Positions 1 through 5,594 of a stretch of DNA of 6,289 nt are shown piece by piece. Numbering within the stretch: the stretch's first letter is position 1; the number at the start of each line of letters is the position of its first letter. The notes below the pieces were generated by a model. It had not been told where the DNA came from and did not search any database. It was given only the letters and a program-made list of their open reading frames with translations. Location: the NCBI GenBank assembly GCA_946404705.1, contig CAMJES010000135.1, positions 1-6,289 on the forward strand. The letters run 5' to 3'. The stretch comes from an uncultured Ruminococcus sp. (GTDB lineage: Bacteria > Bacillota > Clostridia > Oscillospirales > Ruminococcaceae). The position numbers and the translations under genes are program-made.

Positions 1-4
1 GTGA

Positions 5-56
5 TCTCTCCTTTTTAATGTGTATACATTATAGCATATATAGCCACTTTTTTCAA
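5..56 (-). promoter_or_regulatory. Leftward sigma-A promoter and ribosome binding site for a gene beyond the left edge
   Basis: Read on the minus strand, TTGAAA (56-51) is followed by a 17-base spacer and TATAAT (33-28), a near-consensus sigma-A promoter with a transcription start near base 21. An AAAGGAGAGA ribosome binding site follows (14-5), so the start codon should lie at or just past the left edge. The gene itself is not visible and nothing can be said about its product. An 8-base palindrome TGTATACA (21-28) sits at the expected transcription start and could be an operator, but it is short. Confidence 0.65.
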
Positions 57-90
57 TAGGCAATTTTAAATATATGTAAATTTTGGGTTT

Positions 91-124
91 ATTGTCTACT
101 GTAATATCAGATTTGGTTGACAAT
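91..124 (+). promoter_or_regulatory. Upstream BirA-like biotin operator
   Basis: The half-sites are ATTGTCTACT (91-100) and GGTTGACAAT (115-124), separated by 14 bases. The reverse complement of the right half is ATTGTCAACC, matching the left at 8 of 10 positions. This resembles the known BirA operator plan (TTGTnAACC, about 14-16 bases, inverted copy). The right half contains the -35 box of the bioY promoter (117-122), so bound biotin repressor would hinder RNA polymerase. It is weaker as a palindrome than the second operator at 150-184. Confidence 0.6.
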
Positions 125-145
125 GATGTTTTGGTAAGCTATAAT
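117..145 (+). promoter_or_regulatory. Perfect sigma-A promoter of bioY
   Basis: TTGACA (117-122), a 17-base spacer and TATAAT (140-145) match the sigma-A consensus exactly. Transcription should start near base 152, giving a leader of about 64 nucleotides before the bioY start codon. Such a strong promoter fits a gene held down by a repressor: the -35 box lies in one BirA-like operator and the expected start point lies in the next. The leader is too short for a typical riboswitch and none is recognised. Confidence 0.85.
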
Positions 146-149
146 AATC

Positions 150-184
150 ATTGTAAACTAAATTTAGCTTGGATAGTTGACAAT
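150..184 (+). promoter_or_regulatory. BirA biotin-repressor operator at the bioY transcription start
   Basis: Inverted half-sites ATTGTAAACT (150-159) and AGTTGACAAT (175-184) are separated by 15 bases and match at 9 of 10 positions when one is reverse-complemented. Sequence and spacing agree with known BirA operators of Firmicutes and Proteobacteria. In those bacteria biotin-loaded BirA binds as a dimer and represses biotin synthesis and uptake genes. The site covers about +1 to +33 of the bioY transcript. Its location directly before a biotin transporter supports the call; the regulator itself is not in this window. Confidence 0.8.
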
Positions 185-191
185 TGTCAAC
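176..191. repeat. Perfect 16-bp palindrome at the end of the biotin operator
   Basis: GTTGACAATTGTCAAC is identical to its reverse complement. It consists of the right half-site of the second BirA-like operator abutted to a further, oppositely oriented half-site (TTGTCAAC, 184-191). The control region therefore carries five BirA-like half-sites in about 100 bases. With no loop it is better read as a protein-binding DNA site than as an RNA hairpin. Confidence 0.6.
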
Positions 192-197
192 GGGATT

Positions 198-206
198 AAA
201 GGAGGT
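198..206 (+). promoter_or_regulatory. bioY ribosome binding site
   Basis: AAAGGAGGT ends about 10 bases before the ATG at 216. It decides the start: an in-frame TTG at 177 lies inside the BirA operator and has no comparable ribosome binding site. Confidence 0.85.
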
Positions 207-215
207 AAAAAGCTT

Positions 216-788
216 ATGTCAGAAATTACAGAAACAACGAATGCGGAAATCAAGAAAAGCCGTTTCAGTACAAAGGAACTTGTATTTACGGCGCTTATGG
301 CGGTAATTATCGCTGTTTGTTCATGGATATCTATCCCTGCGACCGTTCCGTTTACGCTCCAGACGTTCGGCGTATTTATGGCAGTCGGACTTTTGGGCGG
401 GAAAAAGGGAACGCTTGCTATCCTCGTCTATATTCTTCTCGGAGCTGTCGGAGTACCTGTTTTTGCAGGCTTCAGCGGCGGTATCGGAATACTTTTCGGA
501 ACTACCGGAGGATACATAGTCGGATTCCTGCTTTCGGGACTTGTATACTGGGGTGTAACAAAAGCGTTAGGTGAACAGCTTGTTTCGGTAATTATTGCAA
601 TGGTTCTCGGACTTATCGTTTGTTACGCTTTCGGAACGATTTGGTTTATGGTGGTTTATGCAAGAAATGTCGAGTCTATCGGACTTGTGACGGCTCTCGG
701 CTGGTGTGTTTTCCCGTTCATCATACCGGACGCAATAAAGATCGCACTTGCAATACTGCTTACAAAGCAACTGAAAAAATATGTCTAA
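216..788 (+). CDS. bioY: BioY biotin transporter (S component of an ECF transporter)
   Basis: A 190-residue integral membrane protein of the BioY family, which binds biotin in the cytoplasmic membrane. It acts alone or with the shared energising module EcfA-EcfA'-EcfT; no such genes are in this window, so a module encoded elsewhere is likely. Visible family signatures are PFTLQTFGVF (45-54), GGKKGTLAILVYILLGAVGVPVFAG around 61-85 and the glycine-rich FGTTGGYIVGF (94-104), plus PDAIK (171-175) before the last helix. About six hydrophobic segments are spread over residues 20-185. The length is normal for the family. The ATG at 216 is chosen because of the strong ribosome binding site at 198-206. 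Two BirA-like operators at the promoter imply repression by biotin. The end overlaps the next gene by 8 bp, so the two are probably translationally coupled. Confidence 0.95.
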   Translation: MSEITETTNAEIKKSRFSTKELVFTALMAVIIAVCSWISIPATVPFTLQTFGVFMAVGLLGGKKGTLAILVYILLGAVGVPVFAGFSGGIGILFGTTGGYIVGFLLSGLVYWGVTKALGEQLVSVIIAMVLGLIVCYAFGTIWFMVVYARNVESIGLVTALGWCVFPFIIPDAIKIALAILLTKQLKKYV

Positions 789-1170
789 ATATAATATCAG
801 AGCGCATCACGGACTTTGCATAAGCTTTTTTGAAGGCAAGGGTTACAGCGAGGATTTTACGGCAAATATGGAGAAAATGATTGCGCTGCTTGAAGAAGAT
901 CCAAATGTAAAAATAATTGATCATACCGATGAAATATGCAAAGCTTGTCCGCATGACTGCGGCGGCGTATGCGAATCGTCCGAAAAAGTAAGAGAATACG
1001 ACAATGCTGTTATGAAGCTTTGTTGTATCGAAAGCGGAGCGGAAATGTCATGGAATGAATTTCGTCGGCTTGTTTACGAAAATATAATTGCGGAAAACAA
1101 GCTTGCCGATGTTTGCGGAGATTGTCAATGGTATAGTATATGCGGCAGAAAATCAAAGTTGTGCCGATAA
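781..1170 (+). CDS. DUF1284-type cysteine-rich, probably Fe-S or metal-binding protein
   Basis: A 129-residue soluble protein without signal peptide or membrane segment. The N-terminus IRAHHGLCISFFEGKGYS (6-23) is recognised as the conserved start of the DUF1284 family, whose function is not established. It has 11 cysteines. One group is C53-x2-C56-x3-C60-x3-C64, then C81-C82, and a C-terminal group C112-x2-C115-x5-C121-x6-C128, so one or two iron-sulfur clusters or a metal site are plausible. The ATG lies inside the last codons of bioY (8-bp overlap) with only a weak A-rich ribosome binding site, which suggests translational coupling. Sharing the BirA-controlled transcript points to a role linked to biotin uptake or use, but that is inference from position. 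The transcript should end at the hairpin at 1251-1299. Confidence 0.85.
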   Translation: MSKYNIRAHHGLCISFFEGKGYSEDFTANMEKMIALLEEDPNVKIIDHTDEICKACPHDCGGVCESSEKVREYDNAVMKLCCIESGAEMSWNEFRRLVYENIIAENKLADVCGDCQWYSICGRKSKLCR

Positions 1171-1224
1171 TTTTGAAGGATCGACTTTTGCACAAAAATT
1201 CAGTTTGTCCTGCGTTTTAAATCA

Positions 1225-1253
1225 TTGACACATTTGTATGTATATGGTATAAT
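1225..1253 (+). promoter_or_regulatory. Perfect sigma-A promoter of the first GH43 gene
   Basis: TTGACA (1225-1230), a 17-base spacer and TATAAT (1248-1253) match the sigma-A consensus exactly. Transcription should start near 1260, about 80 bases before the GH43 start codon. The -10 box overlaps the first bases of the terminator stem beginning at 1251. A promoter this strong would be expected to need a repressor in a sugar-utilisation gene; see the AraR-like sequence in the spacer. Confidence 0.8.
1232..1247 (+). promoter_or_regulatory. Possible AraR-like operator in the promoter spacer
   Basis: ATTTGTATGTATATGG fills most of the spacer between -35 and -10. Compared from memory with the Bacillus AraR operator ATTTGTACGTACAAAT it matches at 11 of 16 positions: the left half-site (ATTTGTA) is intact, the right half is poor. 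Position and arabinose-related neighbours fit AraR control. The match is weak and could be chance in an A+T-rich spacer. Confidence 0.25.
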
Positions 1254-1299
1254 AAGGCATTATCGCATTAGTTTTTTTAGGCGGTAATGCCTTATTTTT
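1251..1299 (+). terminator. Intrinsic terminator of the bioY operon, interleaved with the next promoter
   Basis: The left arm AATAAGGCATTATCGC (1251-1266) pairs with the right arm GCGGTAATGCCTTATT (1281-1296) over 16 positions with one T-G wobble, leaving a 14-base loop. The right arm runs into TTTTT (1295-1299). This lies 80 bases after the DUF1284 stop codon and should end the biotin operon transcript. Because RNA from the promoter at 1225-1253 starts near 1260, it contains only the inner half of the left arm and should largely escape termination. Confidence 0.75.
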
Positions 1300-1327
1300 A
1301 TCCTCTGTATTTTGCGGAGGAGTTTTT

Positions 1328-1333
1328 GGGGAG
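1328..1333 (+). promoter_or_regulatory. Ribosome binding site of the first GH43 gene
   Basis: GGGGAG is separated by 7 bases from the ATG at 1341. It favours that start over the in-frame ATG at 1287, which lies within the right arm of the terminator and would add 18 residues unlike a GH43 N-terminus, and over the ATG at 1335, which is too close. Confidence 0.75.
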
Positions 1334-1340
1334 AATGATT

Positions 1341-2813
1341 ATGAAGTATACAAATCCGATTATTAAAGGTTTTTATCCCGACCCATCCGTCTGCGCCGCA
1401 AACGGAAAATATTATCTTGTTTCAAGTTCATTCCAGTATTTTCCCGGAGTTCCGCTTTTTGAAAGTGACGATCTTGTCAACTGGAAGCAGATAGGACACG
1501 TTTTAACGCGTAAAAGTCAGGTAATGCTTGATAAGATCAACAGCTCGGGCGGCGTTTTCGCACCTACGATAAGATATAACAACGGCAGATTTTATATGGT
1601 CACGACAAACGACACAACTCATCAGAATTTTTATGTTTACACCGATGATATTTACGGCGAATGGTCTGAACCGATATATGTTGACCAGTCGGGAATTGAC
1701 CCGTCACTTCTGTTTGATGATGACGGTAAGGTTTATTTCCTCAGCAACGGACAGGACGATGAGGGTGAGGGCGGAGTTATTCAATGTGAAATCGACATTA
1801 CAAGCGGAAAGAAACTCTCTCCGAGCAAATGTATATGGAAAGGCTCGGGCGGACGTTATCTTGAAAGTCCGCATATGTACAAAATCGGCGGCGAATATTA
1901 CCTTATGGCAGCCGAAGGCGGTACCGAATACGGTCATATGGTCACATATTCGCGTTCAAAATCTGTTTGGGGAAAATTCGAGAATTATGCACACAATCCG
2001 GTGCTTACAAACAGAAATAAAGCTCCGTTCATTATTCAGGGCATAGGCCACGGCGACCTTATCTGCGATAAAAGCGGAAACTGGCATATTTTGACGCTTG
2101 GTTTCAGACAGATACATATCTGGCAGCCGTATCATCACCTTGGCCGCGAGGTATTTTTAACCCCTGTCAGCTTTGGGGAGGACGGTTGGTTTACCGCAGG
2201 CGATGACGGAACGACAGGCTTTGAATATGAAATGGACGGCAATTTCGCACAAGCCGAAAAGAAGCTTTATACCTTTGAAAATACCGACTGGAAAATCGAC
2301 TGGTGTTATCTTCGTCACCCGAATTTTGATAATTACGAGCTTTCTGAAAAGGCTGTGCTTAAAGGCACAGATGTAACTCTTGACGAGGTCGATTCCCCGA
2401 CATTTATTGCACTTCGTCAGCGCGATTTCGATATGAATTACAGCGTTGATGTCAGCATTGATAAAGGCGAAGCAGGCGTTTCGGTCTATATGTGCGAAAA
2501 CGAGCATTACGACGCTGCGATAAGAGCCTCCAAAGACGGCTTTGAGGCTGTTTTGAAGCTTAACATCGGCGGAATAAAGCATATACAGACAACAGTTCCT
2601 ATCTCCGGTTGCTCTGCAAAGCTTGAAATAGTATCGGACAGCGTTTTCTATAACTTCTTTGTGAATGATAACGGCGAGCGCATTTATCTCGGCGGCGGTC
2701 AGTCTAAATATCTTTCAAGCGAGGTTTCAGGCGGTTTTACGGGCGTTGTGATCGGACTTTATGCGATAGGCGGAAATACCGCAGAGTTTACAGATCTTGA
2801 GGTAAAATATTAA
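1341..2813 (+). CDS. GH43 beta-xylosidase / alpha-L-arabinofuranosidase, two-domain, cytoplasmic
   Basis: A 490-residue glycoside hydrolase family 43 enzyme that should remove xylose or arabinofuranose from the ends of imported xylo- or arabinoxylo-oligosaccharides by inverting hydrolysis. Residues 1-290 form the five-bladed propeller, starting with the family motif NPIIKGFYPDPSV (5-17). Expected catalytic residues are present: base D14 (FYPDPS), pKa-modulating D120 (GIDPSLLFDDDG), acid E175 (YLESPHM), and the conserved metal-site histidine H237 (QGIGHGD). Residues about 305-490 resemble the beta-sandwich C-terminal domain of XynB-type enzymes, including SPTFIALRQRDFDMNYSVDVSI. No signal peptide is visible, so the enzyme is likely cytoplasmic. 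It is first in an apparent transcription unit with the GH27 gene 63 bases downstream. The exact choice between xylosidase and arabinofuranosidase cannot be made from motifs alone. Confidence 0.9.
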   Translation: MKYTNPIIKGFYPDPSVCAANGKYYLVSSSFQYFPGVPLFESDDLVNWKQIGHVLTRKSQVMLDKINSSGGVFAPTIRYNNGRFYMVTTNDTTHQNFYVYTDDIYGEWSEPIYVDQSGIDPSLLFDDDGKVYFLSNGQDDEGEGGVIQCEIDITSGKKLSPSKCIWKGSGGRYLESPHMYKIGGEYYLMAAEGGTEYGHMVTYSRSKSVWGKFENYAHNPVLTNRNKAPFIIQGIGHGDLICDKSGNWHILTLGFRQIHIWQPYHHLGREVFLTPVSFGEDGWFTAGDDGTTGFEYEMDGNFAQAEKKLYTFENTDWKIDWCYLRHPNFDNYELSEKAVLKGTDVTLDEVDSPTFIALRQRDFDMNYSVDVSIDKGEAGVSVYMCENEHYDAAIRASKDGFEAVLKLNIGGIKHIQTTVPISGCSAKLEIVSDSVFYNFFVNDNGERIYLGGGQSKYLSSEVSGGFTGVVIGLYAIGGNTAEFTDLEVKY

Positions 2814-2824
2814 GGCAGTATAGT
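2797..2824 (+). promoter_or_regulatory. Weak candidate promoter before the GH27 gene
   Basis: TTGAGG (2797-2802), a 16-base spacer and TATAGT (2819-2824) could form an internal promoter overlapping the end of the GH43 gene. It is far less convincing than the other promoters in this window. No terminator is seen between 2814 and 2876, so read-through from the GH43 gene is the simpler explanation of GH27 expression. Confidence 0.2.
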
Positions 2825-2876
2825 ATAAATATGATTGGGTATTTTGCTGCATTGCTTTTAAACGGAGGGAAAATTT

Positions 2877-4148
2877 ATGAATAATAATTTGCTAACCGCT
2901 CCTATGGGGTGGAACAGCTGGGATTGCTACGGCGCGGCTGTTGATGAAGAAACAGTCCGCAGAAATGCTGAATTTATGGCAAAAAATCTTAAACAGTATG
3001 GCTGGGAATACATTGTAGTCGATATTCAATGGAGCAATCCGACTGCACCCAATCACGAATACCAACCTTTCACCGAGCTTTGCATGGACGAGTTTTCGCG
3101 ACTTGTCCCTGCGGAAAACCGTTTTCCGTCATCAAAAGGCGACAAGGGCTTTGCTCCTCTTGCGGAGTATGTTCATTCTCTCGGACTTAAGTTCGGAATC
3201 CACATTATGAGAGGTATTCCGCGGCAGGCTGTTCATCGCAATACAGCTCTAAAAGGTACGGACAGAACCGCCCGTGAAATTGCAAAAACAGACAGTATTT
3301 GTCATTGGAATACAGATATGTACGGCGTTGATCCGCAAAAAGAGGGTGCAAAAGCATATTATGACAGCTTGTTTGCATTGTATGCGGAATGGGGAGTTGA
3401 CTTTGTAAAGGTCGACGATATTGCCCGTGAGCTTCCGCATGAGGAAGCCGAGCTTGTTATGCTTTCGGAGTCGCTGCGCAGCTGCGGAAGAGATATGATA
3501 CTCAGCCTTTCGCCGGGGCCTGCGCTTATCGAAAAAGCTGAACTTTACAAGCAGACTGCAAATATGTGGCGCATAACAGACGATTTCTGGGATAAATGGG
3601 AACTGTTGTACGCAATGTTTGAACGTACCGAAAAATGGTGTATCCATAGCGGTGCAGGTCATTGGCCCGACGCTGATATGCTGCCGATAGGCCCGATACT
3701 TCAGGACTATGATAAGTCCATACGCACGAAGTTCACAAAACCCGAACAGATAACAATGATGACCTTATGGAGCATCTTCCGTTCGCCGCTTATCATCGGC
3801 GGAGAAATGACCGGATTTGACGATTTCACAATGAGTCTGCTTACAAATTCGGATATAATTGCAATGCATCATAATTCACGCCACTCGCGCCCTGTTTACC
3901 GCAGATTTGAGGACGGAAACGAGTATATCCTTTGGACTTCCGTAAGTTCGGAGGGCGGATACTATGCAGCAATTTTCAACGCAGGGGATAATGACGGTGA
4001 AACGGAAATTGACCTTGAAGCTGCCGAGATCTACGGCAATGTCTGCGGAAAAGAACTTTGGAGCGGTGAAAGCGTAAACGGAAACGGCAGTATCAAGGTT
4101 TCGCTTGAAAAGCACGGAGCAAAGGCTTTTTATTTATACAAAGCATAA
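2877..4148 (+). CDS. GH27-family glycosidase (alpha-galactosidase or beta-L-arabinopyranosidase)
   Basis: A 423-residue retaining glycosidase with a TIM barrel (about 1-330) and a short C-terminal beta-sandwich (about 335-423), a normal GH27 length. Signatures are APMGWNSWDCYG (8-19), FGIHIMRGIPRQA (106-118), WGVDFVKVDD (172-181), MWRITDDFWDKW (230-241) and GHWPDADML (261-269). By alignment with known motifs the nucleophile is D180 and the acid/base is D236. The usual DDCW substrate motif reads D49-I-Q-W52, so the second aspartate is lost; together with the MRGIPRQA loop this places it apart from ordinary alpha-galactosidases. It recalls, from memory, a plant GH27 branch with beta-L-arabinopyranosidase activity. 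No signal peptide is present. GGAGGG (2864-2869) lies 7 bases before the ATG. It probably removes galactose or arabinopyranose side groups from oligosaccharides in the cytoplasm; family assignment is firm, substrate is not. Confidence 0.88.
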   Translation: MNNNLLTAPMGWNSWDCYGAAVDEETVRRNAEFMAKNLKQYGWEYIVVDIQWSNPTAPNHEYQPFTELCMDEFSRLVPAENRFPSSKGDKGFAPLAEYVHSLGLKFGIHIMRGIPRQAVHRNTALKGTDRTAREIAKTDSICHWNTDMYGVDPQKEGAKAYYDSLFALYAEWGVDFVKVDDIARELPHEEAELVMLSESLRSCGRDMILSLSPGPALIEKAELYKQTANMWRITDDFWDKWELLYAMFERTEKWCIHSGAGHWPDADMLPIGPILQDYDKSIRTKFTKPEQITMMTLWSIFRSPLIIGGEMTGFDDFTMSLLTNSDIIAMHHNSRHSRPVYRRFEDGNEYILWTSVSSEGGYYAAIFNAGDNDGETEIDLEAAEIYGNVCGKELWSGESVNGNGSIKVSLEKHGAKAFYLYKA

Positions 4149-4177
4149 AACATCAGTTAAAATAATACAATAGGGTA

Positions 4178-4206
4178 TTGAAAACCTCCGCGTTTTATTG
4201 TAAAAT
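4178..4206 (+). promoter_or_regulatory. Sigma-A promoter of the second GH43 gene, inside an inverted repeat
   Basis: TTGAAA (4178-4183), a 17-base spacer and TAAAAT (4201-4206) form a good sigma-A promoter with a start expected near 4213. The leader would be only about 23 bases, just enough for the ribosome binding site. The whole spacer lies in the left arm of the hairpin at 4181-4232, so promoter and inverted repeat share the same DNA. Confidence 0.55.
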
Positions 4207-4232
4207 TAAAACAATAAAATATCGGAGGTTTT
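4181..4232 (+). terminator. Terminator-like hairpin that also covers the ribosome binding site of the next gene
   Basis: AAAACCTCCG (4181-4190) pairs with CGGAGGTTTT (4223-4232), and TTTTATTGT (4193-4201) pairs with ACAATAAAA (4211-4219). An internal CG/TAT mismatch separates the two helices and the loop is 9 bases. The right arm ends in TTTTATT, so the structure could terminate transcripts coming from the GH27 gene, which ends 33 bases upstream. GGAGG (4224-4228), 7 bases before the ATG at 4236, is the ribosome binding site of the next gene and is fully paired with CCTCC in the left arm. RNA started near 4213 lacks the left arm, leaving this site free. The inner repeat could alternatively be a repressor operator at the -10 box. 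Confidence 0.6.
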
Positions 4233-4235
4233 ATT

Positions 4236-5579
4236 ATGCCAAATCCTTATCTTCCTGCATGGGAATACATTCCCGATGGCGAGCCTCGTGTTTTCGGGGA
4301 CAGAATCTATGTTTACGGTTCACACGATACTGCCGGTTCGGATAATTTCTGCGATTATGTTTTGAAATGTTGGAGCGCACCGCTTGACGACCCGAACAAC
4401 TGGATTTGCCACGGTGATATTTTCCGTGTCCGTGATACAAGGGATCACCCTTCGGACATTGCTGACAGCGGCACGGAAAAACGCCTTTTTGCTCCCGATG
4501 TTATCGAGAAAGACGGAAAATACTATTTGTATGCTTACATTGTAAACAGAAAAGGCTGTGTTGGCGTGAGCGACCGCCCCGAGGGGCCGTTCAAGCATCT
4601 TTCCGACTATAAATACACGGTTTCGGACGAGATATGCTGCAACGGTTGGTTCATTGACCCGTCAGTTTTTGTGGATGATGATGGAAAGGTTTATATTTAC
4701 TGCGGTTTTGAACGTTCATTCCTTGCCGAAGTTAACGGCGAGAATATGTATGAGGTTTCGAATGCAGTTGAGCATTTTATACCATGTGAGATAACGAATG
4801 AGGGCGGATTTGACGAAGAGGATAAGCTTTTTTATGAAGCTGCTTCAATGCGCAAGATCGGGAACACTTATTATATGATATATTCGCCGAAGCGCGGAAG
4901 CAGGCTTGCTTATGCAACAGCCGATTCACCTGTCGGGCCGTTCACATATCGCGGATATATCGTTGACAACGGAGTTGATTATCCCGGCGGAAACAATCAC
5001 GGTTCAATAGCCTGCATAAAAGGTCAATGGTATGTTTTTTATCACCGTATGACAAACAATACGATAATGTCGCGCAGGGGTTGCGTTGAAAGAATAGAGA
5101 TACTTCCCGACGGTTCGATACCGACAGTTGAAATGACCTCGCTCGGCTTTGAAGAGTCGCTTTCACCGTACAGAATAACAGCGGCAGACCTTGCCTGCGT
5201 TTTAAAAGGCGGAGCTTTCATTACTGAAAGAAATGTTTTTGAACGTGTTGTAACAAACATAACGGATGGAACGGTCATTGGCTATAAATATTTCGATTTC
5301 GGAGATGATTTTGGCAGCAAAACAATGGATTTTAACATGAAAATAAACGGTTTCGGCTGCGATTGCAGGGTACATATTCTGATTGACAGAGAAGACGGTG
5401 AGGAGATAGGTTTTGCAGATGTCGGAAGGGACTGCGGAGTGATTTCCGCGGCTGTAAAAGTTGTCAGCGGCAGGCATTCTGTTTTCTTTAAGATAACAAC
5501 AGAGTACAGCGGTTGGACAGGGGAGTATTTTAAAAACCGCTGCTTGTTTGAATTAAAAGAATTCGTGTTCACAAAATAA
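4236..5579 (+). CDS. GH43-family glycosidase with CBM6-like C-terminal domain, cytoplasmic
   Basis: A 447-residue glycoside hydrolase family 43 enzyme, distinct from the first GH43 in the window. The N-terminus NPYLPAWEYIPDGEPRVFGDRIYVYGSHD (3-31) is characteristic of an arabinofuranosidase/xylosidase-like branch. Likely catalytic residues are base D14 (IPDGEP), modulator D141 (WFIDPSVFVDDDG) and acid E201 (FYEAASM), with H255 in NNHGSIA as the conserved metal-site histidine. The propeller spans about 1-320. Residues about 335-447 look like a CBM6-type beta-sandwich that begins GYKYFDF and ends with the usual LFELKEFVF strand. There is no signal peptide, so it should act on imported oligosaccharides. 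The ATG follows GGAGG by 7 bases. It is 15 bases upstream of the GH5 gene, which shares its transcript. Arabinofuranose is the likeliest leaving group, but this is an inference. Confidence 0.88.
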   Translation: MPNPYLPAWEYIPDGEPRVFGDRIYVYGSHDTAGSDNFCDYVLKCWSAPLDDPNNWICHGDIFRVRDTRDHPSDIADSGTEKRLFAPDVIEKDGKYYLYAYIVNRKGCVGVSDRPEGPFKHLSDYKYTVSDEICCNGWFIDPSVFVDDDGKVYIYCGFERSFLAEVNGENMYEVSNAVEHFIPCEITNEGGFDEEDKLFYEAASMRKIGNTYYMIYSPKRGSRLAYATADSPVGPFTYRGYIVDNGVDYPGGNNHGSIACIKGQWYVFYHRMTNNTIMSRRGCVERIEILPDGSIPTVEMTSLGFEESLSPYRITAADLACVLKGGAFITERNVFERVVTNITDGTVIGYKYFDFGDDFGSKTMDFNMKINGFGCDCRVHILIDREDGEEIGFADVGRDCGVISAAVKVVSGRHSVFFKITTEYSGWTGEYFKNRCLFELKEFVFTK

Positions 5580-5594
5580 TTAGGAGGATATAAA

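Noticed and set aside
177..215. Longer bioY starting at TTG 177
   Set aside because: The TTG is inside the BirA-like operator, lacks a ribosome binding site, and the added 13 residues encode the real ribosome binding site of the ATG at 216.
152..215. Riboswitch in the bioY leader
   Set aside because: The expected leader is about 64 bases, with no recognisable aptamer or terminator; BirA-like operators already explain biotin control.
1287..1340. Longer GH43 protein starting at ATG 1287
   Set aside because: This ATG lies in the terminator right arm without a ribosome binding site; the family N-terminus begins at 1341 just after GGGGAG.
1633..2046. 137-residue plus-strand frame in another phase of the first GH43 gene
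   Set aside because: The catalytic D120 and E175 of GH43 are encoded in the other frame across this stretch; no ribosome binding site or recognisable domain supports this one.
2157..2582. 141-residue minus-strand reading frame within the first GH43 gene
   Set aside because: It lies opposite a well-supported GH43 gene, shows no family motif, and is best explained as an antisense shadow. The same applies to the minus-strand frames at 3249-3662 and 5282-5761.
2814..2876. Terminator between the GH43 and GH27 genes
   Set aside because: Only a 4-bp GCAG/CTGC pairing was found with no T-run, so the two genes are more likely co-transcribed.
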